A stretch of DNA of 64,000 bases, taken from assembly GCA_947000775.1 (NCBI GenBank), contig CAMQGK010000559.1, forward strand, positions 744,001 to 808,000, read 5' to 3'. The notes under the pieces were generated by a model. The model made no database searches and was not told the origin of the DNA. It saw only the letters and a program-made list of their open reading frames with translations. The stretch is from Pterois miles (lineage: Eukaryota > Chordata > Actinopteri > Perciformes > Scorpaenidae). This document shows positions 13,501 to 24,773 of the stretch, piece after piece (the first letter of the stretch is position 1; every line of letters begins with the position of its first letter). The translations under genes and the position numbers were made by a program.

Positions 13501-13832
13501 CTATTTTATGGGGCTGTACAGTGGTGCAGTGGTTAGCACTCTCACCTCCCAGCAAGAGGGTTGCAGGTTGGAATCTGGCTTGGGACTCTTTTGTGTGGAG
13601 TTTGCATACTCTCCATGTGTAATTGTGGGTTTTCTCTACTTTTTCTCCACAGACATGCAATTTAGGTTAATTGATGACTCTAAATTGCCCGTAGGTGTGG
13701 ATGTGAGTGTGAATGGTTGTCTGTCTATATGTTGTCTGTCTATGTGCCCTGCGATGGACTGGCAACCTGTCCAGGGTGTACCCTGTCTTTGCCCAATGCC
13801 CAACAAGATAAGCGGTTGAAGATGGATGGATA
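13501..13832 (+). mobile_element. tRNA-derived SINE-like element
   Basis: The head CAGTGGTGCAGTGGTTAGCA corresponds to the A-box region and GCAGGTTGGAATC to a weakened B box. The body shares TGTGTGGAGTTTGCAT and CTCTAAATTGCCCGT with the copy at 7584, and GATGGACTGGCAACCTGTCC with the copy at 53326. It ends in GATGGATGGA. Inserted into a 25-bp array remnant. Confidence 0.75.
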
Positions 13833-13960
13833 CCATATGAGCTATGATTTTATCGACATACTATGCCTTTTACTTATATTTTTTGACATACTATACCACG
13901 ACTTTTTCGACATAGTATACTTTTGACCTTGTTCCAACATAGTATACTATGACCTCCTAC
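13833..13960. repeat. ~25-bp array remnant, right end of the block
   Basis: Units such as TTTTTTGACATACTATACCACGAC are recognisable up to about 13960. This is the rightmost trace of the array. Confidence 0.7.
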
Positions 13961-14284
13961 ACATTAGCCACACCCCCTTCATAACTCATGAACTGTTTGT
14001 CCTAGACTCCTGTGGGAGGTGTCCTTGTACTCAGCAGAGTCTGTGTTTCATTGATATGGTTATTCCTGCCTCACGCACATTAGCTATGCCCTATTTCTTA
14101 TTCATGAACCCTTCATTGTGGTGCCTTCAAATGGGGTTGTGTTTACCAGAAGAGTCCACATTAACACCCCTCTTGTGGTATTTACAAAATGTAAGTGGAA
14201 AGTTTCTGAAAGCTCCGATTTCACGAGTTGTGACGTGATTGTTGATGTTATCAGAAATGGCAGTGGCCATGGAAGTGAATTTTT

Positions 14285-14600
14285 TGAGACATAATAAGAT
14301 AGATTATTATGAAAAGAAATTCACACATTCCAGCAGTGTACAGACACACAGGATTAAGGGCATGCAATAAATAGTTAAAAGAGCTGAATAAAGTCCGGTG
14401 CAAAAGCAGAGCTAGATTAAGGTGCATGTGCAGTGTGTATCACAGGACAGAAGTACAGAGCAAAGCGGTGAGGATGTTACATTCACATCCCTCCCTCCCA
14501 TTACATTCGTTCACCTTCGACCCCCTGGGTGGAATTGAAGAGCCTCAATGCATGGAGGAACGACCTCCTCAGTCTGTCTGTGGAGCAGGACAGTGACAAC
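14285..14600 (-). mobile_element. LINE-like 3' fragment
   Basis: Contains GGCATGCAATAAATAG, CCCCCTGGGTGGAATTGAAG and GGAACGACCTCCTCAGTCTG. These phrases belong, as far as I remember, to a widespread fish retroposon 3' region read on the minus strand. No reverse-transcriptase frame remains. The flanks at 13961-14285 and 14600-14847 hold nothing I recognise. Confidence 0.4.
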
Positions 14601-14847
14601 AAGTGAATATATTGTAATTTTAGTCATATATTATTTTTATTCATAATTTTATGTTTGACTTTCAGAGAGGAATGTTATACATTTTATTTGACAGTTACAG
14701 TCTGATCAAGACATGCAAAACATATGATGAGCTAGCAATTAAAAATATGATGCAATTAAGTAGTAAACACTTGCTTCACATCACAGCTACAGTACTAAAA
14801 TGTATCTTGAATTGTTATACATCAGTCATTTTAGAGTTAATAAATTA

Positions 14848-14986
14848 ATATATATATGTGTGTTATGTATATATATATACATATATGTATCTATATATGT
14901 GTGTATATATATATATGTGTGTGTGTGTGTATAGTGTGTGTATCTATATATGTGTGTGTGTGTTTTTTATATATATATATATGTGG

Positions 14987-15018
<32 letters not shown>

Positions 15019-15027
15019 GTGTGTATA
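14848..15027. repeat. TA/TG microsatellite
   Basis: Mixed (TA)n and (TG)n runs between TTAATAAATTAATATATA and GAATAGAATAGAATAG. The open frames through it encode only Y, I, C and V and are artefacts. Confidence 0.95.
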
Positions 15028-15157
15028 GAATAGAATAGAATAGACCCTTATTAATCTCACAGTGGGGAAATTTGGTCGTTACAGCAGCACATTTAAAAAC
15101 ACCACAAGTGTACATAAAAATATGTATGGAAAGAATACAGACAAATAATAAGAATAA
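15028..15157 (-). mobile_element. Retroposon tail, left part of a split element
   Basis: Begins with GAATAGAATAGAATAG and CCCTTATTAATCTCACAGTG, a LINE/SINE-type 3' tail on the minus strand. The continuation at 15498-15916 is of the same retroposon-derived character, so the SINE at 15158 probably inserted into a pre-existing element. Confidence 0.5.
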
Positions 15158-15497
15158 GAAGACGATAGTCCTTTATTAGTCCCACGAGGGGAAATTCAAT
15201 TTTTTCACTCTGTTGTTAACTTATACACGGTACATGCAGACCCAAACACACACATGCACAAAGATGCAACAATGGAGAGATGTCAGAGTGATGGGGCTGC
15301 TCCTGACAAGCGCCCCGAGCAGTTGGGGGTTTGGTGCCTTGCTCAGGGGCACCTCGGCAGTGCCCAAGAGGTAAACTGGCACCTCTCCAGCTACCAGTTC
15401 ACACTCAGTTCTTGGTCCATGGCGGGACTTGAGCCGGTGACCCTCCGGTTAGCCCCCAAGCCAACTCCCTAGAGACTGAGCTACTGCCGCCCCACCA
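15158..15497 (-). mobile_element. tRNA-derived SINE, full-length, minus strand
   Basis: Reverse complement of the family seen at 8751. The tail comes first (CTTTATTAGTCCCACGAGGG), then the body (CGAGCAGTTGGGGGTTTGGT) and the head (GAGCTACTGCCGCCCCAC at about 15478-15496). It interrupts an older retroposon. Open frames across it are not genes. Confidence 0.85.
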
Positions 15498-15911
15498 ATA
15501 AACAAAGGATATACAAATATAAACAGATATACAGCAGTATATACAAATAAACAGGAATATAGACAAATATACAGGAAGATTACCTATAGAAAAGGAACAA
15601 AAAAGAATAAAGTAAGTAGACTGATCTGAAAATCTTGGAAACCGTAAATTCACCGGATGGCGTATATATAAAAGTAAAGATATAGCTACTGCACAGGTAT
15701 TTCACAGTGGTGTGAGGAGTTAGCAGTATTGCACAACCCTGTTGCATCGTGGGCAGTTTTTTTTTGTGGTGACTGAGGGGCACATGTGGTTTATTGCACA
15801 TGGGTACTGAAGAGTTTGATGGCTGAGGGGATGAAAGACCTCCGGAAGCACTCAGTCTTACACTGTGGGAGCCGCAGCCTGCTGCTAAAAGAGCTGCTCA
15901 GAGCTTGCACA

Positions 15912-15916
<5 letters not shown>
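15498..15916 (-). mobile_element. Retroposon fragment, right part of a split element
   Basis: Contains CAATAAACA-type A-rich repeats (ATACAAATATAAACAGATAT), TATTGCACAACCCTGTTGCA and GACCTCCGGAAGCACTCAGT. This resembles the 3' region of a fish LINE read on the minus strand. Ends at the (TA)n tract at 15917. Confidence 0.45.
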
Positions 15917-15973
<57 letters not shown>

Positions 15974-15993
15974 TATATATGTGTGTGTGTGTA

Positions 15994-16024
<31 letters not shown>

Positions 16025-16075
16025 TATATATATACATAGGGCTGGGATTTATATATATATACTATACTATATATA
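15917..16075. repeat. (TA)n microsatellite with a short TG core
   Basis: About 60 bp of pure TA, then GTGTGTGTGTG, then more TA and TATATAGATATA. Pure dinucleotide runs of this length are prone to length error in assembly. Confidence 0.95.
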
Positions 16076-16079
16076 GCTA

Positions 16080-17810
16080 GTTATAGTTTCCACGGTGTAG
16101 CGGGCTGAAGCGATACTCCTCCAGGGTCCTGTTGTCACTACACGCTGTTCAGATGTAAACAAACACACATGGAGAATAATTTAACAAATCCCCGGTTATA
16201 TTTCAAACCAGCCAGCGTTTACCGGTCCATACAGGAGCGCTGCGTCTGACGGTGCGACTTAAAACACACTCGAAGCAAATGAATGATGCTTTTTTTTCTT
16301 GCTGATGCTATAAAACACACAAGCTGCTACAGCTGTGGAGCCCCACATCTGTTGTGATCTGGCTCACCTGATCGGTACTCAAATCTCAAATATCTAACTC
16401 TTTCTAAACAAAATGTGTGCCTGCAGGAGCTGCAATTTCTTTGCGCCGGGGCAGCTCATCTTGACATTTCATAACAAAACAAATCATACGTGTTTACTGA
16501 GAAACATTAGTTTTGATTGAAGTTGAGGAAATATGCCCTTAAAACATTTTTTTTTCAATTGCAACCTATTCTCATTTTCTTTCAAATCTCTTTTTGGTTG
16601 CAAATCTGTTCTATTGGATTGAATAATTTGATTTGATTTCATTAAATAATTAATTAATTTGTTTATTTATTTATTACGACGTAAAAAAAAGTGACGTTCG
16701 TGACGTCACTCGCCGTAAAAGACAGAAGCTTCGATACGCGAATCTCTAGACACTTCTAGAGTTTCTCAACACACGAAGCTTCGGCACGGTACGTACACTC
16801 ATCACTGTTATATTTTAAATATAAATGTTTTGGTGCTAAATAAACTGCGTAACGCTAGCCAGCTTTCACTTAGCTCAGTCAAGGTAAGGCTAACTGAACT
16901 AGGAAAACAGCAGCTAGCTTAGCTTGTAAAGTTAGCTAACTTAACGGTTATGAAAACAACATGGAAATAGTATGCAGACTTGGTGAAGGATGTAGCAGTA
17001 GGCTGTTTAAAATTTGAGTGGGCTTTTTACAATGAGCCCTTTAAGTTGAGCACAGAGACACTTTCCCTCTTTATTAGATGAATTTGGAAACAGGTGTCAA
17101 ACAAGCTACCAACTTTGCACATGCATCAGTGACAAACATCAAGTAAAACCGATCAAGCTAACCATATTTTTGATGGGGGGACTTTGATTTTTTAAAGTAT
17201 ACATCACAGTAGTACTCTGATCCTTATCACAATCCCAAATCCTTTAATTAATGCTGCAGACAGCTAAAACTGTGGCACTGAAAACCAGCCTGCCTGCACA
17301 ATACAAACACATACACAAACATTACAAAATATACTGTAAGTGTTCATTACATGTAGTAGTTGAAATGTAGTGAGGCGGTTCATTCAATACTTTATTTGCA
17401 TCACTGAAAAATTCTTAAACAATATACGGGACGATACTGATATATCATCATATATTGTGGCCGATACGTACCAAGAAATTTCAATAGGAATGTCAAAGAT
17501 TTGTTTGAGGTAATTTAGAAAGTGTCAAGCATATAGTTTGTCCACAGCACTAATTGGTTTACTAACTAGTTTTCCAACCATTAAATGCTGTACTTAGTAG
17601 TTAGCTTGTGGTCAGTTTGCCAGGCTCTGTCCTACATGGTTTATAATGGGCCATGTACATTGTAATTCATACGTAACTAAGTTTTTGGAGGCAAGTCCTT
17701 GACACTATGAGTCCTCCGGCTCTGCCTGTGGTCTTCTGCTGTTGTCACAGGAAAATCTGGTCGCATTCAGTAGCGGGAGACAAACAAACCCAGTTATTAT
17801 CTTTCCACAG
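16080..17810 (+). other. 5' flank of the MAK-like kinase gene
   Basis: No coding exon is recognisable. A perfect CRE palindrome lies at 16701-16708, and GAAGCTTCG occurs twice just downstream, within a CpG-containing patch (16680-16800). A possible non-coding exon could end at a GTACGT donor near 16789. The coding exon begins at an acceptor ending ...CTTTCCACAG at 17810. The frame at 17707-17940 overlaps the true start exon in another frame and is not the protein. Confidence 0.4.
16701..16708. promoter_or_regulatory. CRE-type palindrome (TGACGTCA)
   Basis: A perfect cAMP-response-element palindrome, the CREB/ATF binding consensus, in the CpG-containing patch about 1.1 kb upstream of the kinase start codon. 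Position suggests a promoter element, but no transcript start can be seen from sequence alone. Confidence 0.4.
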
Positions 17811-17827
17811 ATTCCTTGTAAAGCATA

Positions 17828-20800
17828 ATGGATCGATTCAGCTTCAGAAAGTTGCTCGGGAGCGGCAGCTTCGGCTCAGTCTACCTCGCCCGCAACCGGG
17901 AGTCAGGAGAGCTAGTTGCCATAAAGCAGTGAGTATCTGAAAAATTGTGTGTTTGCAATCTGCAACAGATTTTTTTTCAGCTTTGCAAATTGATGTCAAG
18001 TTAATTGGAAAAATCATTTTTCAGACTGAATCAAAAGTTCTACTCCTGGGACGAATGTAAGAACCTCGCTGAGGTCAAGGTGGGTTTATCTTTTCTACAT
18101 TTTTAACACAAGTTTTACATTTGAACAGCACACCATAATTATGGAAAAATCAACCCAAAATTAACTATTGATATAGAATGCAAGCGATGCAGAGGTATGG
18201 TTTTCATATTTACTGATCAAATTGATATTAGATGCTATTTGCCCTATTTATAATATTAATGATCCCCATCGCCTTTTCAATATTGTTATCAAAGCTCCAA
18301 AAACATTATATGGATTTTTGGCTCCATTTTTGGGTGTGAAATATCACCACACTATACTATATTACTAGTTAATTTTAAAAATAATGTTGTAGGAAGAGTG
18401 GAACAATAATACAACAGCTAAATGCTGAATTTAGGTAATCATTCCACAAGACGCGGGCTTCATTTCTTTGAGCCTTTTCATAAATATGTACATAAATCAA
18501 TAAAAATCAAAATGGAATAGCAAACATTAAATAATGTAACATGTAGTGTTTAATGTTACACGAGCTGTCCAGAGTATTTTGTCAGTTTGGGTTGATTTTT
18601 CTTTGTTTTCTTTTTTGTGTATAATAGAGAAGTAACTTCATGATAATGTGATGATTTGCAGGTAATTCAGTAACGATATGGTTGATTCACTGTACATTTC
18701 AGTCAAGCTGTCAAACATAAAACTTTCTGCTGTTTGTTTTCACACTGATTCAGTATTTTACTGTCTAAATCTCACAGCTCAACATCACACACCAGCTCTA
18801 AGAGTTGAAGGTGATTCTTGTGTGCTGTTGGTTTTAAGCTCTGGTTCCCATCCCCGGCTTATACACCCCCTCTCCTAGAGCTTGACCTTATAACGCAGCA
18901 GAAACATGAAGAACATGCAGAACCTTAGAATCCTGCTAATTGGATCATAATTACAGCATGTCACACCATAATATCTCCAAATCCCATTACAGCTTTTCCC
19001 CCTTACTAAAAGTTAGCATGGTTAAACCTGTATCATCCCAGCGCATGGGAAAAGTGTATATTTCTCCATCCTGCTTTGCTTTTTCTTTTTTAAACTGTAA
19101 ATATAAATCCCACCTTTGCAGCATTTATCCCTAAACTCCACTGTGTTCTTACACAAGCCATGTTTTAACAAGATGGTTTTGTTTCATAGTCGTAGGGCAT
19201 GCTTTTGAATGTGCTGCAGTGAGCTGTATGTATTGTCCAGCATGGGTAAACTGAGTAGTCTATTTTTTGTTTATGTATTCCACATATTCTTACATTGTCG
19301 GTTTTCTTTTATTCCTTCAGTCCTTAAAGAAACTCCGTCATCCTAATGTGATCAAACTACATGAGGTGTTTCGATTAAATGCTGACAATAAGTTGTACTT
19401 TGTATTTGAGTACATGAAGGAAAACCTCTATCAGCTAATGAAAGACAGGTGCGTATAGTTGTTACTCGCTGCATCATTTAATCCCCCATTTCAAGCTATT
19501 TTATAAATGCTTACCGTTCCTTTTCTGTTTCTTGCTGCAGGACTGAACCGTTTCCTGAATCAACTGTCAGAAATATAATGTTTCAGATACTGCAGGGGCT
19601 CGCGTACATCCATAAACACGGTATGTCTGTTTACGATGCTAAATGTGGCACATTTGACATTTTGTGCCATTTTGAGTCAAGACGGTCACACAGCTTGTCT
19701 TTGGTTAGGGTTTGTTCACAGGGACATGAAACCGGAGAATCTCCTGTGCATGGGCCCAGAGCTGGTGAAAATAGCTGACTTTGGGCTGGCCTGTGAAATC
19801 ACATCTCGACCTCCATACACAGGATACGTCGGGACCAGATGGTGAGTTTCTTTTAGAGTAAACACAACGCACTGCGTTTCAATAGTTCAGTGCACTCAAG
19901 TCCGAATACCCTCTGTTTTTGGATCAGGTACAGAGCTCCAGAGATACTCCTCGGATCCACATCCTACAGCTCACCCATAGACCTGTGGGCAGTTGGCTGC
20001 ATCATGGCAGAGGTTTACACCCTCAGGCCTCTTTTCCCAGGCTCCTGTCAGGTGGACACCATATTGAAAATTTGCAAAGTTTTGGGTACACCACATAAGG
20101 TAAGCTTCTTGTGGACAGTGTACTGTGTGTACAGCAGAATTACAAAGAGCACTGTATTTGTCATTCATGATTACACCCTGTCTACACAGGACGTGTGGTT
20201 CAAGCTTTATACTGTATATACATGCATACATACATATTGGCTGTGTGATTCCTCACTGTTTAGCTGCACTTGATGCATGTAACTGAGAGCAGAAGCAAGT
20301 TTTCCATCTCCAAGTATCATATTTGCTTGAGAAATGAGACTAAAACAGTGTTTTCTCTCTCTAGAATGATTGGTCGGAGGGACACCTTCTGGCGAAAGCT
20401 ATGCATTTCCGTTGGCCTCGATTTGTTTCCGGTAATCTAAAGACACTGATCCCAAATGCCAGTCCTGAAGCCATTCACCTGATGACAGACCTGCTCCAGT
20501 GGAATCCCAGGAAGAGACCAACTGCTGCCCAGGTAGTGCCCGACCTACACTTCCTGACCTCCTCATAGCTGAACATACAGACAGAAAGCTGATGTTGTTC
20601 AAACCTTTTCAGGCTCTCAGGTACTCTTACTTCCGCGTGGGTCAGGCCTTGGGCACCCCTCAGCAGATCCTGGAGCAGAACAGACCTCAGCCAGGCCTTG
20701 TGCCACTGCAGGCTCCTTTACAGTCCCGACAGACCCTGCAGCAGCAGCTGATCAAGCCTGTGGAGCCCTCCCAGCCTCCATCTTCCAAACAACACTGCCC

Positions 20801-23800
20801 CCCCCCCAGCCCTCTCCAGCAGACCCAGACCCAGGTGAGAAAGAAATAGGCATGACAGGAGCACAATATTGATTCATATTTGATCGGCGCTGCCTAGTTT
20901 GACCATTTGATTGGAGTTTGCGAGTGACTGACAGCTGCCTCCGCTTAATGAATGAACAGCCAATGGGAATACTCTCTTTTTAAAGCCTGTTAACAGAGTC
21001 ATGAGGAAGTGCACATATTTAGTTTTCTCTAACACTTGAATTACAATAAGCTGAAAGGTTATTGTGGATTTTTTGCCCAATGATGCCAAAAAAACATTCT
21101 GCCTGTTATCGCTTTAAGGGTGAGGACGACTGGGACAACTGTGAAGAAACTGACTTGACATCCATAAGTATTCTTGGAAAAAGTAAGTTCTCCTCAGAGA
21201 AGTCAAGGCAGGAGGAGGACGCGCTGAGCAGGTGAGGCTGTATGTCTAATGTACAAACCAAATATGCAAAAAGGCAATACAACAGTGGATCTGTAGCCAA
21301 AGCTAATGTTGATGCATCACTATTACTACAAGCAGGTAACTTGCTTTACCTTTGACTCAGTGAATGCCTTCAGTCTTTCACATATGGAAATGTTCTGGAT
21401 TTCAGTCGACCCACTGGAAAGGAAGCTGCACCTTTATACCTGAACAAGAGTTCAGCCTATCAGGAGCCATCGAGAACCGCTTCTGCTAAACATCAGTACT
21501 TCAGTCAGTCAGGTAATATAACAAATCTATCATCGGTTTCTACAAGTGCTTTCACACCTAACTTCATTTAGTCTGAATCAAATTAAGTTATGTTTTGGTT
21601 GCCAGGTTGATTCGGTACATTTGTTGTGTTGAAGTGCAGCAGATCAACCACAGGATTGTGTGTGTGTGTTTTTTGCATGAAATTAAAAAACTAAATTACT
21701 ATTTACATCTTCTGGCCACAAACTTTCAAGGAAGTGATTTCATAGGCATCTTTGTAAGCAATGTACAATATACAGTTTGTCAATGCAAATTGTTTGGTAA
21801 CCATGGTAACACAGGCATGTCAGCATGAATGCTGAGATTTCCTTTTATCAGTCCAAGTGAAAAGGCGTTAAAACAGAGGCATCTTTATCATCCTGTCTCT
21901 GCCACAGCTGTATGTAATGAACTGGATGCAGCGTTGGAGGTGGTTCAAAATGGCTCTGCAGAGTGCTCAAGTACCCAGATCTTTTGGGGATCTTTGGCAT
22001 GAAGTACCCGGATCATTCGGCCATCTATCGCATCCATTGGGCCCATAGAGCAGGCGTAGTGGCATTTTCTTTAACTCTGTCCCCCAGCTCTCAGTTCAGC
22101 TGCGGTATGACACAAACGTAGTAAGGAAAATAACTCTGGCGTCAGCTATTAGTGCATTTTACAACTTCTAGGAACTAATGATTTAAATTAGGGCTATTGG
22201 AGTGTTCATACTGGGAAGCTGATTTACCTGAAAAAAAATATTATCCACGGACTAACAGATGTCTTTTTCCCAATGTAAGGCCCACATGGGCACCAGTGTC
22301 GCCCCCTTGAGATCTCATCTTCCTTGAGAAATGTATGTGATAATCTCTTCCTGTCTCCTTCAGGCATTAGCACAAAGAATAACGTGGCCATAAATGCAAC
22401 AATAAAGGGCGACAGCAGTATTCCATTTGGAGGGACTCTGCAGAGCAGAGGCGCTCATGGTAATCTCCCACACCATCTTGCACTTTAACTTCACTGCAGT
22501 CTTTGCAACTTATTATCACTAGCAGTTAATCGTTTGGATCTATTTTTTGTTTCAACTCAAGTGGAATCAACAGCATCAAGTGAGGAAGAATTCAGAGCTT
22601 TCTGTAATATTATAGAGCTGTGTCTATAGCAACGATTTGCTATGTAAGGGATAATGTACAGTGAGCCGGTCATCGCTGTGAAGAAACACAGACAGGGTGA
22701 TGCTGCTGTACCCTGACGCAAAGTGGAGGGGTCTCTCATTGCCTTGAAGGGGTTGCTTTCATAATAATGACCTGCTAGCTGTACCTTATCATACTTATTA
22801 TGTGGCTACTTATTTAAGAAGGGAACAACTATAAAGAAATAACAGACCATAGGATTTTGTGATTAACCACTGTATTCAACACAGCCTTGTAATATGCCTT
22901 TTAAAAAAAACCCTCCAAACATACCTGTTTTTTAATGCTATTTTAGATTATGCAACAAGGCGGTCTGGCAGAAATCAAATGAACACGACAACCAACAGGC
23001 CATTGGCCGACAACAGCATCCATGGTTTTCCTCGCCCACCGGTGCAGACCATCCACAGGAGAACAGGCGGATGTGAAATGAACACAACAACCAACAGGCC
23101 ATTGGCTGGCAACAGCATCCCTGGTCTATCTCGCCCACCAGTGCAGACCATCCACAGGAGAACAGGCGGATGTGAAATGAACACGACAACCAACAGGCCA
23201 TGGGCCAACAACATTACCCCTGGTCTATCTCGCTCACCAGTGCAGACCATCCACAGGAGAACAGGCGGATGTGAAATGAACACAACAACCAACAGGCCAT
23301 GGGCCGACAACATCATCCCTGGTCTATCTCGCCCACCAGTGCAGACCATCCACAGGAGAATAGGCGGATGTGAAATGAACACAACAACCAACAGGCCATG
23401 GGCCGACAACATCATCCCTGGTCTATCTCGCCCACCAGTGCAGACCATCCACAGGAGAACAGGCGGATGTGAAATGAACACGACAACCAACAGGCCATGG
23501 GCCAACAACATTACCCCTGGTCTATCTCGCTCACCAGTGCAGACCATCCACAGGCGAACAGGCGGACATGAAATGAACACAACAACCAACAGGCCATGGG
23601 CCGACAACATCATCCCTGGTCTATCTCGCCCACCAGTGCAGACCATCCACAGGAGAACAGGCAGATGTGAAATGAACACGACAACCAACAGGCCATGGGC
23701 CAACAACATTACCCCTGGTCTATCTCGTCCACCAGTGCAGACCATCCACAGGCAAACAGGCGGACGTGAAATGAACACAACAACCAACAGGCCATGGGCC

Positions 23801-23986
23801 AACAACATTACCCCTGGTCTATCTCGCTCACCAGTGCAGACCATCCACAGGCGAACAGGCGGACGTGAAATGAACACGACAACCAACAGGCCATGGGCCG
23901 ACAACATCATCCCTACTCTGCCTAGCCGACAGATAAAGACCATCCTCGGGCGAACAGACTGGTTTGCCAAATATGGACGCCCCTAG
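17828..23986 (+). CDS. MAK/CILK1-like serine/threonine kinase with tandem-repeat C terminus
   Basis: Exons by GT/AG and phase: 17828-17928, 18025-18079, 19321-19448, 19541-19620, 19709-19841, 19928-20099, 20365-20532, 20613-20834, 21119-21231, 21406-21512, 22364-22459, 22947-23986; 2415 bp, 804 aa. The kinase domain spans about residues 4-285: glycine loop GSGSFGSV (11-18), Lys33, HRDMKPEN (125-132), DFG (145-147), activation motif TGY (159-161), then GTRWYRAPE. The phrases CMGPELVKIADFGLA and FYSWDEC place it with MAK/CILK1 (RCK) kinases, which act at cilia on intraflagellar transport, and exclude MOK. MAK and CILK1 carry TDY, so TGY is unusual. Residues 285-459 are a Q/P/S-rich linker with an acidic EDDWDN patch. 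Residues 470-804 are tandem repeats. The start is chosen because MDRFSF directly precedes the kinase fold. I cannot tell mak from cilk1, so no symbol is given. Confidence 0.88.
22979..23983 (+). repeat. 99-bp in-frame coding minisatellite (33-aa units)
   Basis: Nine complete units start at 22979 and every 99 bp after it; a tenth, diverged unit starts at 23870. Each begins MNTTTNRP, continues WA(D/N)NI(I/T)PGLSR, and ends PVQTIHRRTGG plus C/H/R and E. Two sub-types alternate (WADNIIP with SRPP, WANNITP with SRSP), and units 3, 6 and 9 are of the second type, pointing to duplication of blocks. The tenth unit keeps MNTTTNRPWADNIIP but ends TLPSRQIKTILGRTDW, FAKYGRP and stop. Because 99 is a multiple of three, the minus strand is also open for 331 codons (22975-23970); that frame is a by-product. 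Confidence 0.95.
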
Positions 23987-24067
23987 TGCCCCGCCTGGAG
24001 CTCTGATCTGTGCTACATACTGTATAGGAACTCTTTCAACTCCAAGGAGTAGGCAGAGTTGTTCTTT

Positions 24068-24073
24068 AATAAA
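24068..24073 (+). terminator. Poly(A) signal of the kinase gene
   Basis: AATAAA lies 82 bp after the kinase stop codon, in TTCTTTAATAAAAATC, followed by T-rich sequence near 24110. This would give a very short 3' UTR. Confidence 0.55.
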
Positions 24074-24426
24074 AATCTGTACATGCATCTTACACAGCAA
24101 TAACTGTTTTTTTTCATGATGTGTGCTGTGGATGTTGTGTAAAATATGTACGTGTACATGTACCGTACATTATATTTATTTATGTTATTTATATTTATTA
24201 ATATCAAATGTGTCAAAATATAAAATTAGAGCAACTTCTATTTAAAAAAAAAAAAAACTAAGCTAAGAGGTTGTTAATAATGTTGTTAATATCAAATTAC
24301 CAAGTAGTCCATTCTTCCCTTGAGTTAAGTGGATCTGATTGTAGCCAGTGATGGACTGAAGATGTAGTAAGAAGTAAAAATAGCAATACCACAGTATAAA
24401 AATACTCAGTTACAAGTAAAAATCCT

Positions 24427-24560
24427 GGGTAACACTTCATTTTACAGGTCAGCAATTTTCATTGTAGGTGATAATTAGCAAGTAAACTGTTTGAAATGTC
24501 TTGGGTATCACTGCCAAATTACCTAAATATTTACCTCAAAATCTGTCATAAATGACTTTA
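24427..24560. repeat. Dispersed repeat (GGTAACACTTCATTTTACA family), copy 1
   Basis: Shares GGTAACACTTCATTTTACAG, AGCAAGTAA and CTGCCAAATTAC with 38859-38990 in the same order. Probably a small dispersed fish element. The rest of 24075-24770 shows no gene. Confidence 0.6.
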
Positions 24561-24773
24561 TTACAAACATTATTTCATGATTATATGCTAAATCAGAGGT
24601 GGAAAACCTCTGATCAGGCACAAATCTCACCACTGTGTGACTTATCTGCAGAAACATAACCTGGCAGTTAATGTCATGACTCAGGGAGCTTTATTGTCAT
24701 CATAACATCACACACCTCAGTCTGGTCCTTTCACTTCTGGCAGTCGTTTGAGTGAGAGGATTATTACTGCGTC

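Noticed and set aside
14856..15115. Open frames on both strands made of Y, I, C, V or H, T
   Set aside because: They lie wholly inside a TA/TG microsatellite.
17707..17940. Alternative kinase start at 17707
   Set aside because: This ATG is in a different frame from the kinase fold; MDRFSF at 17828 starts the domain directly.
22975..23970. 331-codon minus-strand frame as a gene
   Set aside because: It is the antisense of the coding minisatellite. The plus strand is phased into the kinase gene, whereas the antisense has no domain or flanking exon.
22979..23983. CRISPR-like array, because of regular repeats
   Set aside because: Units are contiguous 99-bp coding repeats without unique spacers, in a vertebrate gene.
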